Assembly (NCBI RefSeq): GCF_009856525.1
Contig: NZ_CP047224.1
Location: 800,093-864,092 of the forward strand
Reading direction: 5' to 3'
DNA length: 64,000 nt
Source of the DNA: Neorickettsia findlayensis
GTDB lineage: Bacteria > Pseudomonadota > Alphaproteobacteria > Rickettsiales > Anaplasmataceae
Position numbers and translations under genes: made by a program. The notes below the pieces were generated by a model. The model saw only the letters and a program-made list of their open reading frames with translations, did not search any database and was not told where the DNA came from. Of this stretch, positions 1 to 8,635 are shown one piece after another (position 1 is the stretch's first letter; each line of letters begins with the position of its first letter).

Positions 1-70
1 TTCATGTAACCTTTGCACCTGAATGGGGCTCTAGTACACAACTATGAAATGAAGTAACAAATGTGTTAGA

Positions 71-1609
71 GTGGCTTCAATGCTTTTTGCTCGTCCTATG
101 CGCTATTACATCACCACACCAGTGTATTATGTAAACGACAATCCACATATAGGTCACGCATACAGCAGTTTGATAGCTGATGTACTAACAAGAGCACTTA
201 GATTGCTCGGTCATGAAGTGCGTTTCACAACAGGAACTGATGAGCACGGACAAAAAGTACAAAACACAGCCAAAAAACATGGAAAATGTGAAACAGACTT
301 TGTAGACCATGTAAGCAAACGCTTTCGCGATTTATGTGTGGCAATGCATTATGATTTCTCTGACTTCATACGCACAACTGAGACAAGACATAAGGATGCT
401 GTTCAAGCACTGTGGAGTATATTAAGTAAGAATGAGTTTATTTTCTTAGATGAGTACTCAGGATGGTACTCCGAGAGAGATGAAGCCTTTTACACAGAAG
501 CCGAACTGCAGAATGGCCTTGCTCCGACAGGAGCACCCGTCTCGTGGACAAAAGAAGCATGTTACTTTTTTAAACTTTCTCAATTCTCTGAACCACTGAA
601 GAAATTCTATGCTGAGAATCCAACATTTATACAACCAAAAAGTAGATTTAATGAGATGTTGGCCTTCCTTAAGGCTGGCATGCACGACCTATCTATTTCT
701 AGAACTCGAGTCCAATGGGGAATAAATGTTCCAGATGACGCAATACACACAGTGTATGTCTGGCTTGATGCATTGACGAATTATATCTCTTCCGTTGGCT
801 ATCCCGATACAAGTACTGACTCTTTATTCTCCGCTTTTTGGGATAATGCACGTGTAATACACATAATAGGAAAGGACATATTACGTTTTCACTCAATATA
901 CTGGCCAGCTTTCCTTATGGCAGCAAATTTGAAAACGCCCGATGTGATACTTGCACACGGTTGGTGGCTTAATGATGGCGAGAAAATTTCGAAATCACTT
1001 GGAAATATAATAGACCCATTTGAATTAATTTCTGAATTTGGTGTAGATCCAATAAGATATTTCCTAATAAGAGAAATAACTGTTGGAAAAGATGGCAACT
1101 TCAGTACGGCAAGTTTAAAAGGACGAATCAACACTGAACTAGCTGACAATATAGGAAACCTTTTACATAGAACACTCACTTTGACAGTCAGGCTGCTCGG
1201 CCCAAAAGTAAGTGAAATCTACGAATCAGAAAATGAGCTCCTGGAATTTGCGTACTCACTAGCTAAAGGCTACAAAAATGACATCGAACTGCTCGACCTT
1301 AATAGTAGCTTGGATAGGATAATACAACTTTCCAGCAAGGCAAACGAGTATATATCCACAGAGGAGCCGTGGAAATTAAAGGAAAAACCTGAGACGGCAG
1401 GTAGAATCTTATATTCAGTGCTAGAAGCACTCAGAATAATTGCTATAGGACTTCAGCCATTTATTCCTCAATCTGCAAGCACCATGCTAGACCTGCTTGC
1501 AGTTCCAGCGGGGGAACGAAAACTAGCAAATATGCACAGGGAGTCACGCGTCAAACCCGGCACACAGATCACGCTACCGGTCTCGCCACTATTCAAGAAA
1601 CATCGGTAG
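71..1609 (+). CDS. metG: Methionyl-tRNA synthetase
   Basis: Cytoplasmic class I aminoacyl-tRNA synthetase that charges tRNA-Met. The HIGH signature (NPHIGHAYSS) lies near residue 26 and the KMSKS-type loop appears as KISKSLGN near residue 312; an anticodon-binding helical domain follows. At 512 residues it matches the short alphaproteobacterial form without the C-terminal tRNA-binding extension. The first start is GTG at 71; ATG at 80 or 98 would begin closer to the conserved RYYITTPVYY, and no Shine-Dalgarno sequence decides between them. It runs convergently with the trxA operon, 35 bases away. Confidence 0.95.
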   Translation: MASMLFARPMRYYITTPVYYVNDNPHIGHAYSSLIADVLTRALRLLGHEVRFTTGTDEHGQKVQNTAKKHGKCETDFVDHVSKRFRDLCVAMHYDFSDFIRTTETRHKDAVQALWSILSKNEFIFLDEYSGWYSERDEAFYTEAELQNGLAPTGAPVSWTKEACYFFKLSQFSEPLKKFYAENPTFIQPKSRFNEMLAFLKAGMHDLSISRTRVQWGINVPDDAIHTVYVWLDALTNYISSVGYPDTSTDSLFSAFWDNARVIHIIGKDILRFHSIYWPAFLMAANLKTPDVILAHGWWLNDGEKISKSLGNIIDPFELISEFGVDPIRYFLIREITVGKDGNFSTASLKGRINTELADNIGNLLHRTLTLTVRLLGPKVSEIYESENELLEFAYSLAKGYKNDIELLDLNSSLDRIIQLSSKANEYISTEEPWKLKEKPETAGRILYSVLEALRIIAIGLQPFIPQSASTMLDLLAVPAGERKLANMHRESRVKPGTQITLPVSPLFKKHR

Positions 1610-1644
1610 TTACAGCAACTCCACACGTACAGAGAGCAACTGCA

Positions 1645-1953
1645 CTAGGAGAACATAGCAACCCATTCCTTGAGTTGCGACAATGACAAAACCCCGACTT
1701 TGCGATCCACAATTTTTCCGTCTTTAAATAGTATCAACGTTGGAACAGCCCTTACACCATTAGAAACAGCTAAATCCTGACCAGGACCATCTATATTGAC
1801 TTTATATACTTTCACATCCTCGGTGGACTCTGCAAAAGCGTCAAGTGTAGGAATTAATTGCTTGCACGGCGCACACCAATCTGCCCAAAAATCCAAAAGG
1901 ACAAGGCCAGAAGAACCAGAAACTTGCGTAGGAAAATCACTTAGCTCATCCAT
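1645..1953 (-). CDS. trxA: Thioredoxin
   Basis: Small cytoplasmic disulfide reductase of 102 residues, the usual thioredoxin length. The active site WCAPC sits near residue 27-31 within DFWADWCAPCK, and the cis-proline motif is in RAVPTLILF. No signal peptide, so it should act in the cytoplasm. It is the last gene of the minus-strand run rplU-rpmA-trmD-rplS-trxA, 10 bases after rplS, so it is probably co-transcribed with translation genes. Confidence 0.95.
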   Translation of the reverse strand: MDELSDFPTQVSGSSGLVLLDFWADWCAPCKQLIPTLDAFAESTEDVKVYKVNIDGPGQDLAVSNGVRAVPTLILFKDGKIVDRKVGVLSLSQLKEWVAMFS

Positions 1954-1963
1954 ATGAAACTCT

Positions 1964-2326
1964 TTAATTGCGGTATTCTTTCTTTATTCTGGTTGCCTTT
2001 CCTGTGAGAGCCCTAATGTAATAAAGCTTAGCTCTTCTAACCTTACCCTCTCTCTCAACTGAAATGGACTTAATAGAAGGCCAATACAAACGAAAAGTAC
2101 GCTCTACGTAAACATCATGCACAGAAAGCTTGCGCAATGTAAAAGAAGAGTGCACACCCTTGTTGCTTTTTCCAATACAAAGACCTTTAAAAATTTGAGT
2201 ACGTCCAGAAGTACCTTGGACATAAAACTCTACACTCATGGTATAGCCAGCCCTGAACTCGGGATAGTTCCTACCTTCAGAAAGAGCTTCCCTCTGAGCT
2301 TCATTAAATTTAGCTAAGACACCCAT
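1964..2326 (-). CDS. rplS: 50S ribosomal protein L19
   Basis: Large-subunit ribosomal protein at the 30S-50S interface. The family pattern is clear: FRAGYTMSVEFYVQGTSGRTQIFKG followed by a SFTLRKLS segment and the basic tail RRAKLYYIRALTGKATRIKKE. Its 120 residues are normal for L19. It lies 23 bases downstream of trmD, the same trmD-rplS pairing seen in many proteobacteria, and 10 bases upstream of trxA. Confidence 0.95.
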   Translation of the reverse strand: MGVLAKFNEAQREALSEGRNYPEFRAGYTMSVEFYVQGTSGRTQIFKGLCIGKSNKGVHSSFTLRKLSVHDVYVERTFRLYWPSIKSISVEREGKVRRAKLYYIRALTGKATRIKKEYRN

Positions 2327-2349
2327 ATCGACTTGTTATAAAATCAAAC

Positions 2350-3027
2350 CTAACTTTCTTCCACAACCAGATCCGGCCTATTTCTGCCCGTAGCGGCTGC
2401 AGCGGAGTTAATTCTCCACTCATTTATTTTCCTGTGGTTCCCACTCATAAGGACTTCAGGAACACTCAACCCTTTCCAAGAGTTCGGCCGTGTATAATGG
2501 TCGTACTCTAACGAGGGGCCAACAAAGCTCTCACACTTGAGACTCTCCAGATTGCCCAAAACCCCGGGAATACATCTAACACAACTATCTATCACTGCCA
2601 TAGCAGCAATCTCGCCACCAGAAAGTACGTAATCACCGACACTGAGCTCCTCAACATTGTAGTAATTCAAGAATCTTTGGTCAACTCCCTCGAAGCGCCC
2701 ACAAATTAACAAGACACTACCAGCTTCCACTAGACTAGCGGTAGAGTTCTGTACGAACCTCGTGCCCCTAGGACTAAGAAATATACGCCTCTCTACGTTA
2801 TAAGCAGAGCTCGCGTACTCAAACGCTTCACCCAAGACATCGGCACGCATTACCATACCAGGTCCCCCACCATAAGGAGTATCATCAACGCGACTATTTA
2901 CAGCAAAGCGCCTTATCGGAACCACTTCGAGGGACCAACACCCACTAGCCAATCCTCTACCGACAACCGATAAACCCAAAGGTCCGGGGAAAACCTCTGG
3001 AAACATCGTCAGAACGACGAAACGCAC
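2350..3027 (-). CDS. trmD: tRNA (guanine-N1)-methyltransferase
   Basis: SPOUT-class enzyme that makes m1G37 in tRNAs and helps prevent frameshifting. N-terminal FVVLTMFPEVFPG, the DDTPYGGGPGMVMR loop, the knot region ICGRFEGVDQR and the LSVGDYVLSGGE motif are all present. Its 225 residues are typical. It sits 10 bases after rpmA and just before rplS in the same operon. Confidence 0.96.
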   Translation of the reverse strand: MRFVVLTMFPEVFPGPLGLSVVGRGLASGCWSLEVVPIRRFAVNSRVDDTPYGGGPGMVMRADVLGEAFEYASSAYNVERRIFLSPRGTRFVQNSTASLVEAGSVLLICGRFEGVDQRFLNYYNVEELSVGDYVLSGGEIAAMAVIDSCVRCIPGVLGNLESLKCESFVGPSLEYDHYTRPNSWKGLSVPEVLMSGNHRKINEWRINSAAAATGRNRPDLVVEES

Positions 3028-3037
3028 GACAGGGAAT

Positions 3038-3286
3038 CTACGTTACGTGAACAAAACGTCGACCCTTCAGACCAACAGAGAACGACACGGAGCCAGACTT
3101 CATAGCAAAAATGGTATGATCGCTACCCATTCCAACATTCCTGCCAGGATGAAACTTCGTTCCACGCTGTCTGACTATTATGTCACCCGGAATTACGCTC
3201 TCGCTGCCAAATTTCTTTACGCCTAACCTCTTACCTATCGAATCCCTACCGTTGCTACTACTACCACCGGCTTTCTTCGTTGCCAT
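3038..3286 (-). CDS. rpmA: 50S ribosomal protein L27
   Basis: Ribosomal protein whose N-terminus reaches the peptidyl-transferase centre. The diagnostic [15 protein letters not shown] start is followed by RLGVKKFG and [20 protein letters not shown]. Length of 82 residues is standard. It follows rplU by 50 bases, the usual rplU-rpmA order, but is followed by trmD rather than obgE. Confidence 0.96.
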   Translation of the reverse strand: MATKKAGGSSSNGRDSIGKRLGVKKFGSESVIPGDIIVRQRGTKFHPGRNVGMGSDHTIFAMKSGSVSFSVGLKGRRFVHVT

Positions 3287-3336
3287 AAGATTCTACAAAA
3301 AATAATAAAAAATAGACCCCTAAGCTGAAAAGTCAA

Positions 3337-3636
3337 TTACAAAGCAATATCCGTAACTCTGAGAATCGTCACATACTGTCTATGTCCATTCCGCCTACGC
3401 GAATTTTTTCTGCGCCTCTTCTTGAAAATAACAAGCTTTTCACCTCTTTCCTGTGCCAGAACTGAGGCCTTAACCGTACCAACACCAAAATGAGGCTTGG
3501 TCTCTCCATCAAGGACACACTTCACACAAGAAATCTCAACCTCTTCCCCTGGTTCAGCAGGGATTTTCTCCACACTGATAACCTGTCCTTTTCTGACAAG
3601 GTACTGTTTACTTCCTTGTTCAACTACCGCAAGCAT
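3337..3636 (-). CDS. rplU: 50S ribosomal protein L21
   Basis: Large-subunit ribosomal protein of 99 residues that binds 23S rRNA. The N-terminal AVVEQGSKQYLVRKGQ and the C-terminal RRRKNSRRRNGHRQ basic stretch are family hallmarks. It is the first gene of the five-gene minus-strand operon; the 112 bases between it and recR may carry its promoter, though I could not pick a convincing one. Confidence 0.95.
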   Translation of the reverse strand: MLAVVEQGSKQYLVRKGQVISVEKIPAEPGEEVEISCVKCVLDGETKPHFGVGTVKASVLAQERGEKLVIFKKRRRKNSRRRNGHRQYVTILRVTDIAL

Positions 3637-3748
3637 AAAGGCATCCCCGACACCACTGGGTAAGATTGTAAATCGTGACTCAAAAAAAGTAAAGTACAGC
3701 CTTACAGGCCAAGACTTAGGATATTATGCACCGGTATGTCAACACAAC

Positions 3749-4351
3749 TTATACGGCTCTACGATTCGCGAATGCTATTCCCAGTGTTCCCTCATCTAGG
3801 TAATCCATCTCACTACCCACAGGTATGCCATGCGCCAAAAACGATAATTTCACTTGCATGTCCTTCAAGACTTCAACTATGTACTGTGCAGTCGTCTGGC
3901 CCTCTACGGTCGCGTTGGTAGCAATGATCAGCTCTTTTACAGTTCCAGAAGAAACCTTTAGTTTTAGCTTTTCTATTTGCAACGTTTCGGGAGTAATACC
4001 ATTCACAATGGATAATGCACCATTCAACACATGATATCTTCCACTGTGTACTCCAGCTTTTTCTATTGCCCAGAGATCAGTAATCTCTTCAACTACACAT
4101 ACGATATCTGAACTTCTTTTAGTGCTTCTACAAATTGAACAGGGTGATTCACTTTCAAGATTTCCGCACAGCTCACAGTGCTTGATTGTCTCATAGAGAA
4201 CCTGCATCGCATCAATAAACCGTATCAACGTTGTTTCCTTAGACTTCAATAAATGCAAGACTATTCTCCTTGCTGATTTAGGCCCCAATCCCGGCAAATT
4301 TTCAGCAAGGTTTATTAGAGCTTTTATCTTCTTGTCCATTAACTTTATCAT
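3749..4351 (-). CDS. recR: Recombination mediator RecR
   Basis: Part of the RecFOR/RecOR gap-repair pathway. A helix-hairpin-helix segment (LPGLGPKSARRIVLHLL) opens the protein, a four-cysteine zinc finger (CELCGNLESESPCSIC) follows near residues 58-73, and a Toprim domain begins at CVVEEITDLWAIEKAG. The 200 residues match the family. It is divergent from the DsbA-like gene with only ~50 bases between them, so their promoters must be close or overlapping. Confidence 0.95.
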   Translation of the reverse strand: MIKLMDKKIKALINLAENLPGLGPKSARRIVLHLLKSKETTLIRFIDAMQVLYETIKHCELCGNLESESPCSICRSTKRSSDIVCVVEEITDLWAIEKAGVHSGRYHVLNGALSIVNGITPETLQIEKLKLKVSSGTVKELIIATNATVEGQTTAQYIVEVLKDMQVKLSFLAHGIPVGSEMDYLDEGTLGIAFANRRAV

Positions 4352-4368
4352 TCAATCGCGTGTATAAT
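4339..4368 (+). promoter_or_regulatory. Candidate sigma-70 promoter for the first DsbA-like gene
   Basis: A perfect TATAAT box at 4363-4368 is preceded 18 bases upstream by TTAACT at 4339-4344. It points toward the gene starting at 4410 and lies in the divergent gap with recR. The -10 box is strong, the -35 box only moderate. Confidence 0.5.
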
Positions 4369-4409
4369 GATATCCGGGTTTTGCGTCTGCGCACATTCTG
4401 TGTTTGTAT

Positions 4410-5108
4410 ATGTCTTATAAGTGGTTACTCTGTGGCTTAGTTACTCTTGTTTCTTTTTCGCTTGCTTTTTCCGCACCGTTGTCCCTGCACCCTGATGCGT
4501 TAAAATTTAATCCTACAACACTGAAGGTAAGTGAGAATCTTCTCTTTCCTGGCGATTTACCGATAGGTAGCACTGATGCGCCCATTACCATAGTTGATTA
4601 CTCATCTTTCTCCTGTACACACTGCAAAGCCGCCTTTGAAAAGCTCATCCTGCCTGTATATGAGAAATATGTTAGGACGGGTAAAGTCATGTTAATCATG
4701 AGGGACTTTCCGCTTGATAAGTTATCGTTCAATGCGTCTGTTTTTCTTATGTGCTACCGCAAAAACACAATGCCTAATGACGAACACGTGATCAGGCTAA
4801 TAACAAAACTCTTTGATGTTGGAAACAACGCAAAAAACAAGGAAGATGCTGAGAAAATGTTTGACGGTATCATTTCGGATGCGAATCTTCACGGGAGCGC
4901 AAAAGAGAAATTTCTCTCCTGTATAGAAGACTTTGCTGCTAAGGATGAGGTATTATATTCGAAACTGTTCGGAATCAAGAAAGTTGGTATTGAGGGTACT
5001 CCGGTGCTTTTCATCAATGGTGAAAGGTACACGGGACCTATGAAATTTTCTTCTTTTGAGAAGAAGATAGAAAAAATTCTGAACGATAAAAGAACTATAG
5101 AAGAATAG
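4410..5108 (+). CDS. DsbA-family periplasmic thiol oxidoreductase (first copy)
   Basis: Predicted periplasmic disulfide oxidoreductase or isomerase. An N-terminal hydrophobic signal (WLLCGLVTLVSFSLAFSA) is followed by a thioredoxin-like domain with active site CTHC in SSFSCTHCKAAFEK and a cis-proline loop at VGIEGTPVLFING. I chose ATG 4410 rather than TTG 4404. The fold order (CxxC, helical insert, TP loop) is that of DsbA, not thioredoxin. Specific partners are unknown; DsbA proteins in this family of bacteria are thought to oxidise outer-membrane and type IV secretion proteins, which is inference here. Confidence 0.85.
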   Translation: MSYKWLLCGLVTLVSFSLAFSAPLSLHPDALKFNPTTLKVSENLLFPGDLPIGSTDAPITIVDYSSFSCTHCKAAFEKLILPVYEKYVRTGKVMLIMRDFPLDKLSFNASVFLMCYRKNTMPNDEHVIRLITKLFDVGNNAKNKEDAEKMFDGIISDANLHGSAKEKFLSCIEDFAAKDEVLYSKLFGIKKVGIEGTPVLFINGERYTGPMKFSSFEKKIEKILNDKRTIEE

Positions 5109-5293
5109 TAAGCAGAATTGGACTAGTTATTCAGTTGAGGTTCACTTACCTCTGGTACTCTCTCCAGCTTAATTTATTAGAACTTGACTACCATACCATG
5201 TGATACTCGGCTTAAGACGGACGCTATGTGTTAGTTTTATACGAAGAGTATAGGCTCACCACTATCACAAATTGCATAAATGGTTAGTTAATG

Positions 5294-5322
5294 TTGACAT
5301 GACGCAGGTTAACTAAGACAAT
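5294..5322 (+). promoter_or_regulatory. Sigma-70-type promoter for the second DsbA-like gene
   Basis: TTGACA at 5294-5299, a 17-base spacer, then GACAAT at 5317-5322. It lies 42 bases upstream of the ATG at 5364. The consensus -35 box and ideal spacing make this one of the best promoters in the window and suggest the two adjacent DsbA-like genes are transcribed separately. Confidence 0.6.
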
Positions 5323-5363
5323 ACTGCGTTGTTGGTTTTGTTGCTGTTCCGCCATCCTGAAAT

Positions 5364-6137
5364 ATGAGAACCTTTTTGTTAGTGCTTGCCCTTGTTGCTA
5401 TAGCGGGTTTTCCTTTTGTGTCGAATTGGTATTACGGGCGTGTCAAGGATTCTTATGCGGTCTCGCAAACGGAGAAGATCGTAGAAGAGTACATACAAAG
5501 AAATCCGGAGAAAATACTAGAATCTGTAAATCAGTATCGTCTTGCACAGTTTGAGGAACAGCAAAAACAAAAAGAGCAAGAAACAAACAAGTTGATAGCT
5601 CAGCACAAAAGTGAGGTTTTTGATGCCAACTATCCGTCCTTTGTTGCCGAAAATGCAAAGACTGTCTTGGTTGAGTTTTTTGATGCTTCGTGTGGTTATT
5701 GCAAGCTTGCCTCACAAATTCTACTGAAGATAAAGCGTGATTATCCAAATGTTACTTACACTCTGAGAAATTTGCCGATTCTCGGCCAGAGCTCGTTGGT
5801 TGCCGCAAAGTACGACACCGGTGTTTTTCTTTTTATGAAAGAGAAGGACATCCAGCATTTAAAGTACTCTGACTTTCATTCCAGGCTGATGGCTCATGAG
5901 GGTGTTTACACACCGGAAGTCGTCACGAAGATCCTTTCTGAAATCAACCTTGATCCGCAGGAAGTGTTGAAATTTATCGAGCAGAATGAGAGTGAAATTT
6001 CCAGTATGATTGAGGCGACCATACAGCTTGCACAAAAACTACGATTAGATGGAACACCTGTGTTTATCGTTGGTGATAAGATAGTACAGGGTGTGAGCGA
6101 AGCTGGGCTTCGTGAGATGCTTGAAAAGGTATCATAA
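5364..6137 (+). CDS. DsbA-family protein, ScsC/Com1-like (second copy)
   Basis: Predicted membrane-anchored or exported disulfide oxidoreductase of 257 residues. After an N-terminal hydrophobic segment (TFLLVLALVAIAGFPFV) comes a charged helical stretch with an NPEKILESVNQY motif typical of the Com1/ScsC group, then the active site CGYC (FFDASCGYCKLASQ), the RNLPILGQSS segment and the cis-proline loop LDGTPVFIVG. It is only distantly similar to the preceding DsbA-like gene, so the pair probably divides substrates rather than being a recent duplication. Confidence 0.85.
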   Translation: MRTFLLVLALVAIAGFPFVSNWYYGRVKDSYAVSQTEKIVEEYIQRNPEKILESVNQYRLAQFEEQQKQKEQETNKLIAQHKSEVFDANYPSFVAENAKTVLVEFFDASCGYCKLASQILLKIKRDYPNVTYTLRNLPILGQSSLVAAKYDTGVFLFMKEKDIQHLKYSDFHSRLMAHEGVYTPEVVTKILSEINLDPQEVLKFIEQNESEISSMIEATIQLAQKLRLDGTPVFIVGDKIVQGVSEAGLREMLEKVS

Positions 6138-6531
6138 GCGACCATTTACTTCTAATTGCGGGTTTGAGGCATTTTTGAACAATGCCGCGCCGCTCTTTAG
6201 GTCGAGCTTGCAGTTCTCTTTGTTTAAGCTTCGCTTGTGGCTTTCTTCATAAGCTTTTTACCATCTTGAATGCCACTAGGAGCTAGTTTGCACTGTTTCT
6301 CGCTCTCACGGAAGTCGCCGTTTCATGGGATCACTCCACAATAAACTTATAATTGAATAGTTATAGAGAATAAGTTTTTATATTTTTTCTGAAATAATTA
6401 ACAGAATGTTCAACTTTCCGAGCTAGACTCTGGCCAGACAATTCTGCGTGGCAGGCAAAATTCAGCTGTTGGGCGGACTTTCAAGACAAAAAAGCAACTT
6501 CAGAAATAATAAATTGGAAAGGAGTACAAAC
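6138..6531. other. Gene-poor gap of 394 bases
   Basis: No coding frame of note and no tRNA cloverleaf found. There are short weak inverted repeats, for example around 6168-6186, and a TATAAT at 6348-6353 without a matching -35 box. A GTG at 6448 could extend the next gene into this gap, but the strong ribosome binding site further down argues against it. Confidence 0.4.
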
Positions 6532-6870
6532 ATGATGTCATTAGAATTTCCTTTACATGACGATGATGCATTTGTTCACGTTGAGGGTAATATAGGAGAA
6601 TTTAGTCTCATTTGTGACGGCAAAGAACTATCGCGTGAGCTTTCAAATCTGCAAAGAAAAGACGAAGTCTCATATGTTATAGACCATGATCCTAGATACA
6701 ATGCGACTCTGATAGAAACAATAAAAGTTCTTGAACATGATAAAAAAGATGGCACGCTTCCAGAGGACAAAGACAGAACCGAAAACAAGGCAATCATGAA
6801 TGTCTTGAAGCGTCTGGATGAAGAAGCAAGGAATGAAAAAGCAAAGTCTGCACAACCACAAAAGAAATAA
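6532..6870 (+). CDS. Small charged hypothetical protein
   Basis: Unrecognised protein of 112 residues, rich in Asp, Glu and Lys, with no signal peptide or membrane segment. The start is set by a textbook Shine-Dalgarno sequence (GGAAAGGAG at 6516-6524) seven bases before ATG 6532; a longer GTG-started frame from 6448 is less likely. The sequence begins MMSLEFPLHDDDAFVHVEG and ends in a Lys/Glu-rich, probably disordered helix. It sits directly upstream of the Ssa antigen cluster and may be lineage-specific. Confidence 0.6.
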   Translation: MMSLEFPLHDDDAFVHVEGNIGEFSLICDGKELSRELSNLQRKDEVSYVIDHDPRYNATLIETIKVLEHDKKDGTLPEDKDRTENKAIMNVLKRLDEEARNEKAKSAQPQKK

Positions 6871-6887
6871 ATTAAAACTTAAGACCA

Positions 6888-6914
6888 CCGACTGTATTTG
6901 TCAGATACAGTCGG
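6888..6914 (+). terminator. 10-bp perfect hairpin after the small hypothetical gene
   Basis: Arms 6888-6897 and 6905-6914 are exact reverse complements around a 7-base loop, 17 bases after the stop codon. No T-run follows, so it may be an mRNA-stabilising or weak termination hairpin rather than a classical intrinsic terminator. Confidence 0.35.
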
Positions 6915-7119
6915 GACCGAATTGAGCAGCGGATCATCACATCCTAACCGGTTTGCAATAATGCATACTGTATGATTCACATTTTCAGCATAAGAGGAAT
7001 AAAATATTAAGTTTTATGATTTTTCGCAATAAAAATAGATATAAAATTCAGTAGCTTTAGATATTTTTCATAACCAAAGACTATCATCCTTGCATAAAAT
7101 TCTTAAGACGAAAATTATT

Positions 7120-8541
7120 ATGCCAGGCGATACACTTTTGAGCGTACTTTCCAATGACACATATTTTAATAGCTTAACTGATGAACTCCTCCTCAGCCTA
7201 ATTAAGGACACAGTTTTCAATGGAATGATAAAAGGCGATGGAAAGATAGAATTAAAAGACATTCTTACAGATAACACCGGCAAATTTAGAGAGCTTGTAG
7301 AAAGTAGCAGTAAAGATATATTAAAAAGCATACTTACCGACAGCACAGGTAACTTTAAAGGGCTTATAGAAAGCGCAGGTAAAGAGAAAGTAAAAGCACT
7401 TCTCACAGATGAGAACTTTAAAAAATTATTTGAGGACGATACGAAAGCAAATCATGTAAAAGAGGTACTTACAGACACAAATGCTAAGGAAATCCTTACG
7501 GATCAAACAGGCAAAGAAGTCCTAAAAAACAGCACAGCTAAAGATATATTAAAAAGCACAAATGCAGCCGAGGTACTAAAAGACGCCAATGCTAAGGAAA
7601 TCCTTACGGATCAAACGGGCAAAGAAGTCCTAAAAAACAGCACAGCTAAAGATATATTAAAAAGCACAAATGCAGCCGAGGTACTAAAAGACGCCAATGC
7701 TAAGGAAATCCTTACGGATCAAACGGGCAAAGAAGTCCTAAAAAACAGCACAGCTAAAGATATATTAAAAGACACAAATGCAGCCGAGGTACTAAAAGAC
7801 GACACAGCTAAGGAAGTATTAAAAAACAGTAAATTTAAAGAAGCAATAACAGGTGCAGGTAAAGACATACTAAAAGACATTCTTACAGACAGCACCGGTA
7901 AATTTAAAGAGCTTATAGAAAGCGCAGGTAAAGAGAAAGTAAAAGCGCTTCTCACAGATGAGAACTTTAAAAAATTATTTGAGGACGATACGAAAGCAAA
8001 CCATGTAAAAGAGGTACTTACAGACATAAATGCTAAGGAAATCCTTACGGATCAAACAGCTAAAGAAGTACTAAAAGACAGCACAGCCAAAGAAGTACTA
8101 AAACACACTAAGTTTAAAGAAGCAATAACAGGTGCAGGTAAAGACATACTAAAAGACATTCTTACAGACAGCACAGGTAAATTGAAAGGGCTTATAGAAA
8201 GTACAGGTAAAAACGAATTCAAAGATCTCCTTACTAATGACAGCTTTAAAAGCTTATTTGACAGCACAAATAGCGCCCAAGCTGTTAAAGCAATTTTTAC
8301 CAAGAGTGAGCTTAAACCCCTACTTGAAACATGTAAGCAAAACGCAAACAAAGTGCAAGCACTCGAAGGAGCCTTGGAAAGCCTAAAAGGTTTACTTACA
8401 GAGAGCGACAGCAGCAAGTATGCTGAGAAATTACAAGCGTTTGGAAAGGAGCTTTGCACGAAAAGAAAGGAGTGTGATGGTGCTAGCAATTTAAGCTGCA
8501 GTAACCTTACAGTAAGTTGCTCTAGTACGTCTAGTAGTTGA
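7120..8541 (+). CDS. Ssa-like repeat antigen, first paralogue
   Basis: Strain-specific-antigen-type protein, about 473 residues. I start it at ATG 7120 because the opening (PGDTLLSVLSN) aligns with the other two copies; a TTG at 7090 would add ten residues. The protein is almost wholly built of short amphipathic units ending in KEVLTD / KEILTD / KDILK patterns, suggesting a helical solenoid, with a 36-residue unit repeated three times in the middle. No signal peptide or membrane segment is visible. The C-terminal tail is Ser/Cys-rich. Ssa proteins are known Neorickettsia antigens that vary between strains; their biochemical function is unknown. No clear Shine-Dalgarno sequence precedes it. 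Confidence 0.8.
   Translation: MPGDTLLSVLSNDTYFNSLTDELLLSLIKDTVFNGMIKGDGKIELKDILTDNTGKFRELVESSSKDILKSILTDSTGNFKGLIESAGKEKVKALLTDENFKKLFEDDTKANHVKEVLTDTNAKEILTDQTGKEVLKNSTAKDILKSTNAAEVLKDANAKEILTDQTGKEVLKNSTAKDILKSTNAAEVLKDANAKEILTDQTGKEVLKNSTAKDILKDTNAAEVLKDDTAKEVLKNSKFKEAITGAGKDILKDILTDSTGKFKELIESAGKEKVKALLTDENFKKLFEDDTKANHVKEVLTDINAKEILTDQTAKEVLKDSTAKEVLKHTKFKEAITGAGKDILKDILTDSTGKLKGLIESTGKNEFKDLLTNDSFKSLFDSTNSAQAVKAIFTKSELKPLLETCKQNANKVQALEGALESLKGLLTESDSSKYAEKLQAFGKELCTKRKECDGASNLSCSNLTVSCSSTSSS
7480..7803 (+). repeat. Three tandem 108-bp repeats in the first ssa-like gene
   Basis: Units at 7480-7587, 7588-7695 and 7696-7803 are nearly identical and keep the frame, giving a 36-residue unit beginning NAKEILTDQTGKEVL. 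The third copy differs by a Ser-to-Asp change and at its last residue. Such near-identity means recent slippage or unequal recombination. Confidence 0.93.
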
Positions 8542-8635
8542 GTATAGGGTGGGGTAAAACAACTCGGCCCAAGTGAAATTACATAGGAACCCTTCCCTCT
8601 TTCACTGAGGTTTTGGGATTTATTTTCACATTGTT

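Noticed and set aside
6138..6531. Possible small structured RNA (tmRNA or similar) in the gap after the second DsbA-like gene
   Set aside because: Short weak hairpins only; no tmRNA, SRP RNA or RNase P signature was recognised.
7719..8489. Long antisense frames with Leu/Ser-rich repeats opposite the first ssa-like gene
   Set aside because: They are shadows of the repeat-rich sense gene; similar antisense frames occur opposite the other two paralogues.
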